DNA of 64,000 nt. It comes from Streptomyces sp. TLI_146. GTDB taxonomy: Bacteria; Actinomycetota; Actinomycetes; Streptomycetales; Streptomycetaceae. The notes beneath the pieces were generated by a model, which did not search any database, was not told where the DNA came from, and was given only the letters and a program-made list of their open reading frames with translations. Below are positions 24,929-33,104 of this stretch, in pieces. The stretch's first letter is position 1, and each line of letters starts with the position of its first letter. The stretch covers positions 6,386,001-6,450,000 of the forward strand of contig NZ_PJMX01000001.1 in the NCBI RefSeq assembly GCF_002846415.1, given 5' to 3'. Made by a program: the position numbers and the translations under genes.

Positions 24929-25952
24929 CAACCTGGCCGTCCTGGCTGCCGCCGGTTCTCGCAAGACGCAGCACATCGTCGACTGCGTACTCAGCGACCC
25001 CACCCAACGCGTGCTCGTGACCACATACACGACCGAGAACGTGAACCAGCTGGTGGAGCGCTTGAGCGGCGGCACGGGGATGCTGCCCGGCCACGTCACC
25101 GTCATGACCTGGTTCACGTTCCTACTGAACCAATGCGCCCGCCCCTACCAAAGCGCTGTGCTCGACGAGGTTGGGGTGATGCGTGGGTTGAACTTCGTCA
25201 GGGAGCGCAACAGGTTCATCCCCAAGACGAACGTTAAGCGGTACTACCTCGACTCCAACGGCGACATGTTCCGTGACGCCGTGGCTGCGTTTGCCTACGA
25301 GGCCGACCGTCGGAGTGGTGGCAAAGTCATCAACCGGCTGGCCGAGATCTTCGATCACATCTACGTCGACGAGGTCCAGGACCTCGCCGGCTACGACCTC
25401 GAACTCCTCGACCTCCTGCTGAAGTCGCCGGTCGCAGTCACCATGGTTGGTGATCCTCGACAGGCCACCTTCGCGACAAACAACGCGACCAAGAACAAGA
25501 GGTACAAGGGCAGCGGTATCGCGGACTGGTTGGCCGAGCGTAAGGACACCTGCCAAGTCGATCATCGCGCCGAAAGCTATCGCTGCAACCAGGAGATCTG
25601 CGACTTCGCCGACGACCTCTTCCCGGATTTGCCGAGAACGGTCTCCAAGAACACCGAGATCACCGGTCATGACGGCGTCTCCACGATCACGCCGACTGAG
25701 GTGGCTGCCTACGTCGAGAGATACAACCCGGTCGTTCTGCGATGGGACAAGCGGACCAACACGCAAGACCTGCCGGCCATGAACTTCGGGCAGTCCAAGG
25801 GCTGCACCTTCGATCGGGTGCTGATCTTCCCAACCGAGCCGATGATCAAGTACTACCAAAACCGCCAGGTCGAGCTAGCTGACGGTGGGCGCTTCAAGCT
25901 GTACGTCGCGGTGACACGAGCGAAGTACAGCGTGACGTTCGTGATCCCCTGA
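24915..25952 (+). CDS. gajB: UvrD/Rep-like ATPase, GajB-like, short
   Basis: A 345-residue protein; the ATG at 24915 lies inside the end of the nuclease gene, so translation is coupled. Motif I reads LAAAGSRKTQHIV at about 8-20, where arginine replaces the usual glycine before the lysine. Motif II is IYVDEVQDLAGYDLELLDLL near 149-168. Motif V-like QSKGCTFDRVLIFP and motif VI YVAVTRAKYSVTFV close the protein. Canonical GajB is about 490 residues, so this version lacks much of the accessory 1B/2B domains. It probably forms a Gabija-type complex with the upstream protein; the altered P-loop makes ATP hydrolysis uncertain. Confidence 0.75.
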   Translation: MPSHNNLAVLAAAGSRKTQHIVDCVLSDPTQRVLVTTYTTENVNQLVERLSGGTGMLPGHVTVMTWFTFLLNQCARPYQSAVLDEVGVMRGLNFVRERNRFIPKTNVKRYYLDSNGDMFRDAVAAFAYEADRRSGGKVINRLAEIFDHIYVDEVQDLAGYDLELLDLLLKSPVAVTMVGDPRQATFATNNATKNKRYKGSGIADWLAERKDTCQVDHRAESYRCNQEICDFADDLFPDLPRTVSKNTEITGHDGVSTITPTEVAAYVERYNPVVLRWDKRTNTQDLPAMNFGQSKGCTFDRVLIFPTEPMIKYYQNRQVELADGGRFKLYVAVTRAKYSVTFVIP

Positions 25953-26060
25953 CCGCTGTACCGGAGGCCTGACCAGCCCAGTGGACGGGGTGCTCTTGCT
26001 CGACACCCCGTCCACCCCGCAGCCATGATCCATGGCGCCGAGGTGGCGCCCATCGCCGTA

Positions 26061-26969
26061 TCAGCAGCGGAATTTAACTTCGCGCCACGAGCGTTCGGGC
26101 GCCGATGAGCCAGCACCCATCTGGACATGACACCAGCGGCCATTCCATTTCCATGCGTGCCACTGGTTCAAATACACGTAGGTGGGGTTGTTGTAGCCAG
26201 GACTCGTGGCCGCGGGTTCATAGCGGGCGGATTCCACGACGTCGTCGGCGGCCTGAAGGACCTGATAGGCCGATAGGCAGTCTCCTGCGGCGCCCTTCTG
26301 GATGGCCGCGCCCAAGGCTAGCTTTGCAGCCTTGATGGCTTTACCTGCCTCGTACAGACCCCTCGTCGTCAGGCCACCGACGAGACCGATGACCGAGCCG
26401 ACGGCGCATGCCTTGATGAGGGTCATCCCTGCGTCGTTGATGCCGATGGCTGCCGAGACAGCCTGGTCCGGTTTGAGCTCGTTTTGCGTCATGGAGCCCC
26501 GTCGGCCCTGGCACATCGCGTTAAGCCGGTTGTGGAACTCTCCAGAAGCCTGGATGTCTCTGATCGCCCAGCGATAGCCGCGAGTGTTAACGACGTTGAC
26601 GTAGGTCTGGAGGCCGCCGGGGTCGGCGTTACGGTTGAGCAACGCCCGGTACATCGCTGCCACGAAGGGACGAGGCGAGCGAAGTCGGTTGTGCGCCTCT
26701 TGGCTGTCGCCGATCATCATGCCGGCGGCGAGTACTCCGAATTTGCAGTCGCTCCACATTCGGTCGCGATAGCTCGTGAAGCCACCGGGATCGGAGGGGC
26801 GGCCGAGGAATTCTCGGTAGTAGCTTTCGATCTCGGTCTCGGCGTTGTTGGGGCGCCTGATGTCGGCCTCGGCTACGCCAGGTATGAGACTGACGAAGAC
26901 TGTGGCCACGACGGCTATCACCAGGCCAGGCGCACGCAAGCGCTGCCACCGCATTAATCTGCGAGTCAT
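26061..26969 (-). CDS. Exported protein with DUF4214-like repeats
   Basis: A 302-residue protein. A signal peptide is evident (basic MTRRLMRWQRLRAPG, hydrophobic LVIAVVATVFVSLIPG, cleavage near VAEA-DI at about 36). The next 120 residues contain two DUF4214-like units: IESYYREFLGRPSDPGGFTS and MYRALLNRNADPGGLQTYVN. A glycine/alanine helix follows (SVIGLVGGLTTRGLYEAG), and the C-terminal 60 residues are aromatic and cysteine-containing (YVYLNQWHAWKWNGRWCHVQ). It probably acts outside the cell; the tail could bind a surface or partner. It is convergent with the Gabija-like pair and leftward like the neighbours. Confidence 0.7.
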   Translation of the reverse strand: MTRRLMRWQRLRAPGLVIAVVATVFVSLIPGVAEADIRRPNNAETEIESYYREFLGRPSDPGGFTSYRDRMWSDCKFGVLAAGMMIGDSQEAHNRLRSPRPFVAAMYRALLNRNADPGGLQTYVNVVNTRGYRWAIRDIQASGEFHNRLNAMCQGRRGSMTQNELKPDQAVSAAIGINDAGMTLIKACAVGSVIGLVGGLTTRGLYEAGKAIKAAKLALGAAIQKGAAGDCLSAYQVLQAADDVVESARYEPAATSPGYNNPTYVYLNQWHAWKWNGRWCHVQMGAGSSAPERSWREVKFRC

Positions 26970-27322
26970 CCCCTAATGCTCCCACGTTGGGATATGGAAA
27001 TCAGGGTGTCGTACGCGTCAATGTTTGCGGTGTCTTGTGTGAATTGCTACGGCGCAGTGGTCAAGGTAGTCGGGAAAACTCCGTTTTTGCTCTCTTGCTG
27101 GACTGTAGCCGGAATGCAAGTTAACGCCTGTGGTGGTTAGCGACCTACGATCAACGGGGTGTTAGAGAGGTGATCTACTCGCCCCTGGCGACCAGCAGCC
27201 CCAATGTGAAGCCGATGGAGATCAGGGAAGAATGAGGATTGTGCCCGGCCCGCGCGGGGAACAGGCAGGGCTTGTGGGCACGTGCGGACCGGGTTCTCGG
27301 CATGTAGATGGGCCATAGAGAT
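26970..27322. other. Gene-free stretch
   Basis: No credible gene. It presumably carries the promoter of the leftward exported-protein gene. The terminator of the gene ending at 27364 begins at its right edge. Confidence 0.4.
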
Positions 27323-27355
27323 GCCCGACGGCACCGATCTACCGAGCCGTCGGGC
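27323..27355 (-). terminator. Terminator hairpin
   Basis: GCCCGACGGC (27323-27332) pairs perfectly with 27346-27355, nine bases beyond the stop codon of the leftward gene at 27364. The right arm and following bases recur beside repeat copy A near 19290-19310. Confidence 0.75.
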
Positions 27356-27363
27356 GTTGTTGA

Positions 27364-28452
27364 TCACTTCAGCTTGTACGTGGTCTCGACCGTGGCCGAC
27401 TTGCCCTCCGATTCGAGCACCACTCGGATCGTGCCACCGGAGCAGCAGACGCTCCGCCCCACGGTGATCTTCTCCGGCCCGATCTCACCCTTGCCGTTCG
27501 CTCGAACGAGACGGCGCTCAGTTCGATGCCACGACAAGGTCGTCCCCGGCCCCGCCAGCAGTGACACCCAGACTTCCGCGCCCGGCTCGAAGCCCTTGCC
27601 GCTCAGCGTGAAGGCCTCGCCGGCCACACCCACCGCGGGCTCGACCGTCACCTTCGTCAGCGGCGAGCGCTCGCTGTCACGCGACAAGCCAGGGGTTGCG
27701 GCGCGCGAGCCTGCGCCCTCAGAGGAGCCTGCGGCATGCCCGGTGGAGCCCGACTTCGGTGTCGCCGGTGGGCCGTTGTCCTTGAACCAGTTCGGACCGT
27801 TCACGATCAGGGCTACGACGATCGGGACGGTCAGGCCCACGAGGGTGCCCGCGAGGGCCAGCTTCTCTGTCCGCTTCCAGGGCTCCCGAGCATCGTCCTT
27901 GAGCAAGATGTAGGTCGAAAAGCGCCGCCGCGCGACCCAGGTGGTCAGGAGCACAAACGCGGAGATGCCGGTGACGGCGAGGGCCGTCGGCCACCCGGCC
28001 GTGACCGACGCGATCAGGATGGCGATGGCAGCCAGGACCGCTTCGACCGGCAAACACCAGTCGGTGATGCGCCGCATGCGGGCAGGCAGGAGCTGGCGCA
28101 GCCGCATGGTGCGGGTCCGAAGGATCGCCTGGACGTCCTCGCAGAACCCCACCGGGAAGTGCTCTTCGCCCCCTTCAGCCTTGATCTTGATCCGAGCTCG
28201 CTTAGCCTCAAAAACAAAGACCTTGGCCCCGACCCGGTCGGAAATCGCCAAGTTGTCGACGACGGTTGGTCGGCCTGCTGCTCTCATGGCACCGTCAAGG
28301 GACGTGCCCGTATGGACGACGTCCCCAATGGCTATGGAGAACTCGCGCTCTGAAGATGAGGGGAACGCACGTTCCACCGCCTCAACGAGGCATTCCACCT
28401 GATCTCGACGGATCGTCCGCCCGGAGAGCTCGCGCGAAACCTTACGCGCCAT
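27364..28452 (-). CDS. Membrane protein with C-terminal Ig-like domain, repeat copy B (complete)
   Basis: A 362-residue protein from the ATG at 28452; codons further upstream look non-coding. The N-terminal 135 residues are soluble and charged. A membrane hairpin lies near 142-182 (VEAVLAAIAILIASVTAGWP, then ALAVTGISAFVLLTTWVA) and a third segment at about 207-227. A Pro/Ser-rich linker then leads to an Ig/TIG-like domain of about 95 residues (AGEAFTLSGKGFEPGAEVWV, VGRSVCCSGGTIRVVLE), probably outside the cell. The 3' third of this gene is present twice more, at 19310 and 31077, as fragments. Function unknown; a membrane receptor or effector is conceivable. Confidence 0.65.
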   Translation of the reverse strand: MARKVSRELSGRTIRRDQVECLVEAVERAFPSSSEREFSIAIGDVVHTGTSLDGAMRAAGRPTVVDNLAISDRVGAKVFVFEAKRARIKIKAEGGEEHFPVGFCEDVQAILRTRTMRLRQLLPARMRRITDWCLPVEAVLAAIAILIASVTAGWPTALAVTGISAFVLLTTWVARRRFSTYILLKDDAREPWKRTEKLALAGTLVGLTVPIVVALIVNGPNWFKDNGPPATPKSGSTGHAAGSSEGAGSRAATPGLSRDSERSPLTKVTVEPAVGVAGEAFTLSGKGFEPGAEVWVSLLAGPGTTLSWHRTERRLVRANGKGEIGPEKITVGRSVCCSGGTIRVVLESEGKSATVETTYKLK

Positions 28453-29031
28453 TGACCGTTGAACCCTTCGCTCATACCGCCCGTATAAGGAGTTTGAGTG
28501 GCGCTTCCCCGTGGGAGAAGTCTCCAGGCGCGCACTCGGTAGAACCCCACTCGCAGAGGCACAGAACGACAGCCGCCTTGAGTCCAACCGAAGGCTAGTG
28601 CATCGCGGTCTGCTTGGAGTGTGCGGGCAGCTCGTCATCAAGCCGACATATCGAACCGGCATGGCGGTTCTCAGGAATTCGCAAACCGATGGCCAAAGCA
28701 GAATCGTTTCACTCGCGGCCCATATGAAGTCAAACCGGACATTTCTTTTGATCGCTTAGGTGGAATTTCCAACCGAGTGATCTGTCGGCGAATGTGCTCG
28801 ATCATGACGCCTTTGGCCATGGCGTTTCGGAGGGTAGATAAGGCTCCTCGCGGCCAGCGATATGGATGCTCGCTTACTTCCGAGGCGCCGTGGGGGCGCG
28901 TGCGCTGGCTCATGCGCCCGCCCATCGACGCCGTCCCTAAGGTTGATCGGCGGCCGGGGGCGCGTAAGTCGATCTCGTGTGGCACTGCTGACAGTCTGGC
29001 GTGGATACGTGTCACCGCGCTGTCATGGGTC
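28453..29031. other. Gene-free stretch between divergent genes
   Basis: Both frames flanking it stay open for some distance but the translations lack domain character. It should hold the two divergent promoters; none matches the consensus convincingly. Base composition is mixed, with an AT-richer segment near 28660-28810. Confidence 0.35.
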
Positions 29032-30150
29032 ATGAAGATTCGCCACAAGGTACTTCTAGTGCATATGTGGACACGAGCGCGGCTGTCGCTGCTGCTCGCC
29101 GGCGTGGGTGTGGGGGTGTTCGTTGCCGTCGTACTCGTGCTGATCTGGCGCGGGCCGTGGTGGGTCGACGGCGAGTACCTCAGCAGGACGGGCTTGCAGG
29201 ACGGTTCCGCCGCCCTGGTCACAGGATTTCGGACCGCGATCGTGCAGCTTGCGGCGGTCTTCGGTGCCGGCGTCGCATTGCTGTTCACCGCGTTCAACTA
29301 CCGTCTCAGCCTTCGGGGCCAGGTCACCGACCGCTTCACAAAGGCACTCGAACATCTCGGCTCTGAGGAGATGTACGGACGCATGGGCGGTCTTCTCGCC
29401 CTGGAGCAGATCATCAAGGATGCCCCGGATCAGTCATTCCAAATAGTGCAAGTCCTCAACGAGTTCATTCGGCAGCGTGCCCCACGCGCAGAGGGAACGC
29501 GGTCTTCGACAACTGACAGAGTCGCGGCTGCACGCCGAGCAGCTCGGCAACGCACCCTCAAACCGCGAAGCCAAGCGGCTCTGCCATCTAAACCCGAAGC
29601 CGATGTCCAACAGGCCATCACCCTCCTAGTCCGTTCCATGCAGCGGGGTTATATCTCCAGCGCCGTCGTTGACCTATCCGGGCTCCACCTGGCTGGTGCG
29701 ATCCTCACAGGAGCCGATGTGTGGTCCCATAGGGGTTTTTATATTCCTGGGATCTATCGGGCAGATCTGAGGCGTGCCAGCTTCTCTGGAGCGGATCTCA
29801 GCGGGGCAAACTTGGCACACGCCGATCTCTTTGGAGCAGAGCTCACGGGCGCCAATCTCGCTGAGGCAAACCTGACTGGGGCGAACCTATTTACCACCAA
29901 GTTCATAGGGGCGAACCTCGCTGGAGCAAGGCTTGACAAAGCGAGGCTTGTCAAGACGAATTTCACTGGGGCAGATCTAACAGGGGCGAATATCGTTGGA
30001 TCTGATCTCACCTTTACCAACTTCACAGAGGCGAACTTGACTGAGGTAGATCTGGCCAAAGCGGACGTGCGGTACATCCATCTGGACGGTGCGATAGGGC
30101 TGAGCGCAGAGCAGCGGGAGTGGCTGGAAGGGAATATGTATCAGCTGTGA
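29032..30150 (+). CDS. Membrane-anchored pentapeptide-repeat protein
   Basis: A 372-residue protein if the ATG at 29032 is used; the ATG at 29065 is also possible. Two membrane segments lie near residues 17-42 (LSLLLAGVGVGVFVAVVLVL) and 65-90. A helical linker contains TDRFTKALEHLGSEEMYGRMGGLLALEQII, typical of Streptomyces pentapeptide-repeat membrane proteins. The C-terminal 150 residues are consecutive A(D/N)LxX units (SGADLSGANLAHADLFGAEL and onwards), which fold into a right-handed quadrilateral beta helix. The role of this subgroup is unknown. The repeat part is richer in A/T than its surroundings. Confidence 0.82.
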   Translation: MKIRHKVLLVHMWTRARLSLLLAGVGVGVFVAVVLVLIWRGPWWVDGEYLSRTGLQDGSAALVTGFRTAIVQLAAVFGAGVALLFTAFNYRLSLRGQVTDRFTKALEHLGSEEMYGRMGGLLALEQIIKDAPDQSFQIVQVLNEFIRQRAPRAEGTRSSTTDRVAAARRAARQRTLKPRSQAALPSKPEADVQQAITLLVRSMQRGYISSAVVDLSGLHLAGAILTGADVWSHRGFYIPGIYRADLRRASFSGADLSGANLAHADLFGAELTGANLAEANLTGANLFTTKFIGANLAGARLDKARLVKTNFTGADLTGANIVGSDLTFTNFTEANLTEVDLAKADVRYIHLDGAIGLSAEQREWLEGNMYQL

Positions 30151-30373
30151 ACCTGCCAGGATTATCGCTGCTCGCTTTTGGGGCGACGATCTGAATCGGG
30201 TCCGCTAGCAGGTAAGGGCGCATTGCATCGACCTGTTAACGGCCGAGGCATCCCTGGCCATAGCATTACGGAATGCCACCGGTCCTGACTGTAACAATCC
30301 TAGCTGAGACAGGTGCTGCGGACAGCCGGAGTGGGACCATCAGATTCAAGGTGCATTTCGGGGGGCGATCGTC

Positions 30374-31012
30374 ATGACTTATTCAACTCCAACGACCAGT
30401 GGCACGCCGCGCCCCCGCAAGACGCCCGAGCATTGGACTGCCGTGGCTTCCTTGATCGGCGCCGCGGTTTCAGCACTCACGTTCCTTGTAGGGTTTATTG
30501 GCCTGCCGGCGGCAGGGGTCAATTCACCAACAGGAACTTCTGCAACTGTTACGGCGACCGTCACCACGAGCACTACCGTCACAGCGGTCCCGCCCGGCGC
30601 AACGAGCTCATCGGACACTTCGACCGACGCCCCCTCTGTGCCCGATTCGTCTGCCATTCGCTGGTCAGGACGGCTGCTCTTCACAGGGCATCACGATCTA
30701 GACGTAGTCCCGCCAGAGCAGAACGACTCTGGTTGGGATATTTCCTTTAATGGCGTAAATAGCGACAATAAGTCTGCCACATTTGGTAGCGCCGACTTGG
30801 CCATTATATCGAATGGGAGGATTCCGGACATCACGGAGTGCACTCTGCTGGCGAAGACTCAAGCCACGCATCCGATTTCTTTACCCGTCGGTGCTAGCGC
30901 TTGCATGCTAACCGACGCCCGGCGTCCAGTACTCATCAAGCTCAATTCGGTGAATGCCGTTGCGAATACAGCACAGACAACCGTCAAAATATGGGAAGCG
31001 AAGCAGAGCTGA
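30374..31012 (+). CDS. Membrane-anchored extracytoplasmic protein, unknown
   Basis: A 212-residue protein; GGGGGG lies upstream of the ATG at 30374. A membrane segment at about residues 25-45 (SLIGAAVSALTFLVGFIGLP) follows a short proline-rich N-terminus. A Thr/Ser-rich linker of about 45 residues (TSATVTATVTTSTTVT) leads to a beta-rich domain of about 120 residues with two cysteines (ECTLLAKT and ACMLTDA), plausible as a disulfide outside the cell. Similar small surface proteins occur in Streptomyces accessory regions. Function unknown. Confidence 0.65.
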   Translation: MTYSTPTTSGTPRPRKTPEHWTAVASLIGAAVSALTFLVGFIGLPAAGVNSPTGTSATVTATVTTSTTVTAVPPGATSSSDTSTDAPSVPDSSAIRWSGRLLFTGHHDLDVVPPEQNDSGWDISFNGVNSDNKSATFGSADLAIISNGRIPDITECTLLAKTQATHPISLPVGASACMLTDARRPVLIKLNSVNAVANTAQTTVKIWEAKQS

Positions 31013-31043
31013 CCCGCGCTAGCTGGCGCTAACAACTCCGCGT

Positions 31044-31073
31044 TGCCCGTCCACTCCGGCGAGCCGACGGGCA
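31044..31073. terminator. Bidirectional terminator-like hairpin
   Basis: TGCCCGTC (31044-31051) pairs with GACGGGCA (31066-31073). It lies between the end of the rightward gene at 31012 and the leftward fragment ending at 31077. Confidence 0.6.
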
Positions 31074-31076
31074 CGG

Positions 31077-31340
31077 TCACTTCAGCTTGTACGTGGTCTC
31101 GACCGCGGCCGACTTGCCCTCCGATTCGAGCACCACTCGGATCGTGCCGCCGGAGCAGCAGACGCTCCGTCCCACAGTGATCTTCTCCGGCCCGATCTCA
31201 CCTTTGCCGTTCGCTCGAACGAGACGACGCTCAGCTCGATGCCACGACAAGGTCGTCCCCGGGTCGGCCATCAGTAACACCCAGACTCGGCGTCCGGCTC
31301 GAAGCTCCTATCGGTCAGCGAGAAGGCGTCTTCGCCGTCG
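31077..31340 (-). pseudogene. 3' fragment of the membrane-protein gene, repeat copy C
   Basis: The last 67 codons match copy B almost base for base (TTLSWHRAERRLVRANGKGE, VGRSVCCSGGTIRVVLESEG). Upstream of that, one base is missing near 31285-31295 compared with copies A and B, which breaks the frame, and the similarity ends near 31340. The serine integrase stop codon is 10 bases away at 31350. As with copy A, the fragment abuts the 3' end of an unrelated leftward gene. Confidence 0.75.
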
Positions 31341-31349
31341 GCCCAGGCG

Positions 31350-32822
31350 CTAGAACTTCCACTTGATCTCTATCTTCTCGGGATCGAAGTGGTACCCATG
31401 CCAGCGCTTCGTGCCGGGTCGACCGGGGTGGACGATGACCCGGTCGACCACCAGGCGCAGAATGTTGCGCCGCCACTCCAGGCCCGAGGTCTCCCACGCA
31501 TCCCGGATCGTTTGCGTTGCCGGCACGTGGGCGAGGGACGTCTCGCTCTGGTAGTGGCTCAAGGCTTCTCGGGCTTCCTGGACCGAGGCTTCGGCGATGC
31601 CCTTGGCCTGGATGAACTGGTCGCGGCTGAGGACATCGGTGGCGTAGTCGGTGACCAGCTGGTCGAGCTTGCCCTTGCGTCGTTCAAACTCCTGCACCAA
31701 GCGGCGCACCTTGTCCTCATCGACCTGCGGCGAGAGGAACACAGCGACCTTCGGATCATCGAAGACCTGCCAGACAGCCTGGGTCACCAGCAACTCGACC
31801 GGCTCGGCGATACGGAAGGTCTTGCTGCACCCGCTCGCGTTGCCGTAGTTGTCGTGAGGCCGGCATCGATACCGACGCTGCGACGGTCGGCCGCCCTCCG
31901 GCCCCCGGCCGCCGCTGTACATCCTGGAACCACACCGGCCGCAGTAGATGAAGCCGGTGAGCAGATACTTGCGTACGCCAGTCTGCGTCTTGGGCCAGCG
32001 CCACTCCTTGCTCAGGCGCTGGGCCTCCATGCGGTCCCACTGTTCGCGGGTGAGGATGGCCGGCCACTCTGCTGGATACTCCTGGCCCTCGTATTCCCGC
32101 ACGCCGATGTTCCGCTTCTTCATGATCGTGCGCTGGAGGTTCTCGATCCGCCATTGCTTGCCGGTGGCGGTCGGCACGCCCCGCTCGTTGAGGTCTCGCG
32201 TGATGTCGCCGATGGACTCTCCAGCGATGAAGCGCCGAGCACACTCCCGGACGACCCCAGCCTCTGACTCGCGGATAACCAGGCCGCCAGGTTCGTACCC
32301 AAAGGGCCGTCCGCCCCCGTGGAACTTCCCCTCAATAGCGCGGGCCCGCTGCTTGCGCTTGATGCGCTTGGAGAGACGGGCCGCCTCCAACATGGCGTTG
32401 TTGACCGCGTTGATCGCCGCGTGGATGCCTTCGGCGCTGTCGAGGTTGTAGCTGATGGCATCGGTCGTCTGGATGCGCTGGAGCTTGGTCGTCTCGGCGA
32501 GCTTGATCAGCTCCAGCAGCTCTTCCAGCCGCCGGTACAGCCGAGGCATCTCCGTGATCAGGATGATGTTGACCTGGCCCTGCTTGACGGCGTTGAGCAG
32601 CAGGTCGTAGTGCTCACGGGGCTTCTTCGAGTACTTCGAGGCACTGATGTCGTTGTCGGGGAAGACCCCGACCACCGGCCAGGCGTTCTCGTCCGCGTAG
32701 TCACGGCACTCGCTGACCTGGATGGAGACGTTCTCGCTGAGCCCTCGTCGGTCGCGGCTCAAGCGGGCGTAGATGGCGGTGTTGCAGACTCCCCGAGGGG
32801 AGGTAGGGGACGTATCGGTCAT
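31350..32822 (-). CDS. int: Large serine integrase
   Basis: A 490-residue protein starting at the ATG at 32822, with GGAG about 10 bases upstream; the open frame beyond it runs into yifB sequence in antisense and is not used. The catalytic domain begins TAIYARLSRDRRGLSENVSI, where the serine of RLSRD is the likely nucleophile. The recombinase domain (GRPFGYEPGGLVIRESEAGV, then IGDITRDLNERGVPTATGKQW) and a zinc ribbon (CGRCGSRMYSGG with GCSKTF) follow, then a coiled-coil motif. Such enzymes integrate phages and elements at one att site. It lies about 85 bases from the point where yifB resumes, so it probably inserted this element. Confidence 0.92.
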   Translation of the reverse strand: MTDTSPTSPRGVCNTAIYARLSRDRRGLSENVSIQVSECRDYADENAWPVVGVFPDNDISASKYSKKPREHYDLLLNAVKQGQVNIILITEMPRLYRRLEELLELIKLAETTKLQRIQTTDAISYNLDSAEGIHAAINAVNNAMLEAARLSKRIKRKQRARAIEGKFHGGGRPFGYEPGGLVIRESEAGVVRECARRFIAGESIGDITRDLNERGVPTATGKQWRIENLQRTIMKKRNIGVREYEGQEYPAEWPAILTREQWDRMEAQRLSKEWRWPKTQTGVRKYLLTGFIYCGRCGSRMYSGGRGPEGGRPSQRRYRCRPHDNYGNASGCSKTFRIAEPVELLVTQAVWQVFDDPKVAVFLSPQVDEDKVRRLVQEFERRKGKLDQLVTDYATDVLSRDQFIQAKGIAEASVQEAREALSHYQSETSLAHVPATQTIRDAWETSGLEWRRNILRLVVDRVIVHPGRPGTKRWHGYHFDPEKIEIKWKF

Positions 32823-32906
32823 GGTGCACTCTCCAGTGGAGCATGAGAGACGCTCCTGGGGAAGTGCTGACCTGCGACTTTCGTGCCTTGGGTTAGGCGC
32901 TTCTAG

Positions 32907-32940
32907 CGGGTGCCTTCCCCGTCCGTTGCAGAAGCACCCG
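32907..32940. other. Candidate attachment site (attR) of the serine integrase
   Basis: CGGGTGCCTTC (32907-32917) and GAAGCACCCG (32931-32940) form an imperfect inverted repeat around a 13-base centre, and the right half is yifB coding sequence. Serine-integrase sites are about 50 bases with imperfect arms around a two-base core, which fits. The core bases cannot be named without the other end. Confidence 0.55.
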
Positions 32941-33050
32941 AATTCACCGGCAAGGCCCTCGACTCCCTGCGCCAGCCCCTGGAGGCCGGACACGTCGTCG
33001 TCGCCCGCAGCGCGGGCGTCGTCCGCCTCCCCGCCCGCTTCCTCATGGTG
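32931..33050 (+). pseudogene. yifB: Internal fragment of yifB (comM-like), cut at both ends
   Basis: About 40 codons read EAPEFTGKALDSLRQPLEAG, then HVVVARSAGVVRLPARFLMV, the conserved stretch of YifB/ComM AAA ATPases just after Walker B. In an intact gene the next codons encode LAANPCPCG, and exactly that resumes at 58402. Upstream, the preceding part of the ATPase (Walker A and B) is missing because the serine-integrase element joins at about 32931. The fragment cannot be functional alone. It marks the boundary between two independent insertions into one gene. Confidence 0.88.
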
Positions 33051-33104
33051 GCCACTTGTGCGCTTTCGGTCACTGACCGGCCTGAGTCTCGGTACGCTGC
33101 GTGA

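Larger units (their letters stand above)
1..32930. mobile_element. Integrative element (right part) ending in a serine integrase within yifB
   Basis: The stretch carries a TraG/TraD-like ATPase, a replication-relaxation protein, a DUF932 protein, two serine recombinases, an Lsr2 homologue and defence-type genes. It ends exactly where yifB coding sequence resumes at about 32931. The serine integrase gene 31350-32822 is the last gene before that junction, the usual place for an integrase next to its attachment site. The left end and the other yifB half are outside the window, so the full size is unknown. No relaxase, VirB4 or pilus gene is visible here, so whether the element is self-transmissible cannot be judged. 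It could also be two elements in tandem, because two different serine recombinases are present. Confidence 0.7.

Noticed and set aside
23330..25952. Reading the OLD/UvrD pair as housekeeping repair genes
   Set aside because: The overlapping pair, accessory location and TOPRIM-bearing OLD architecture fit a defence-type pair better than repair genes.
26150..26180. GGTTCAAATAC resembling a tRNA T-loop
   Set aside because: Lies inside the DUF4214 gene, with no acceptor stem or anticodon arm around it.
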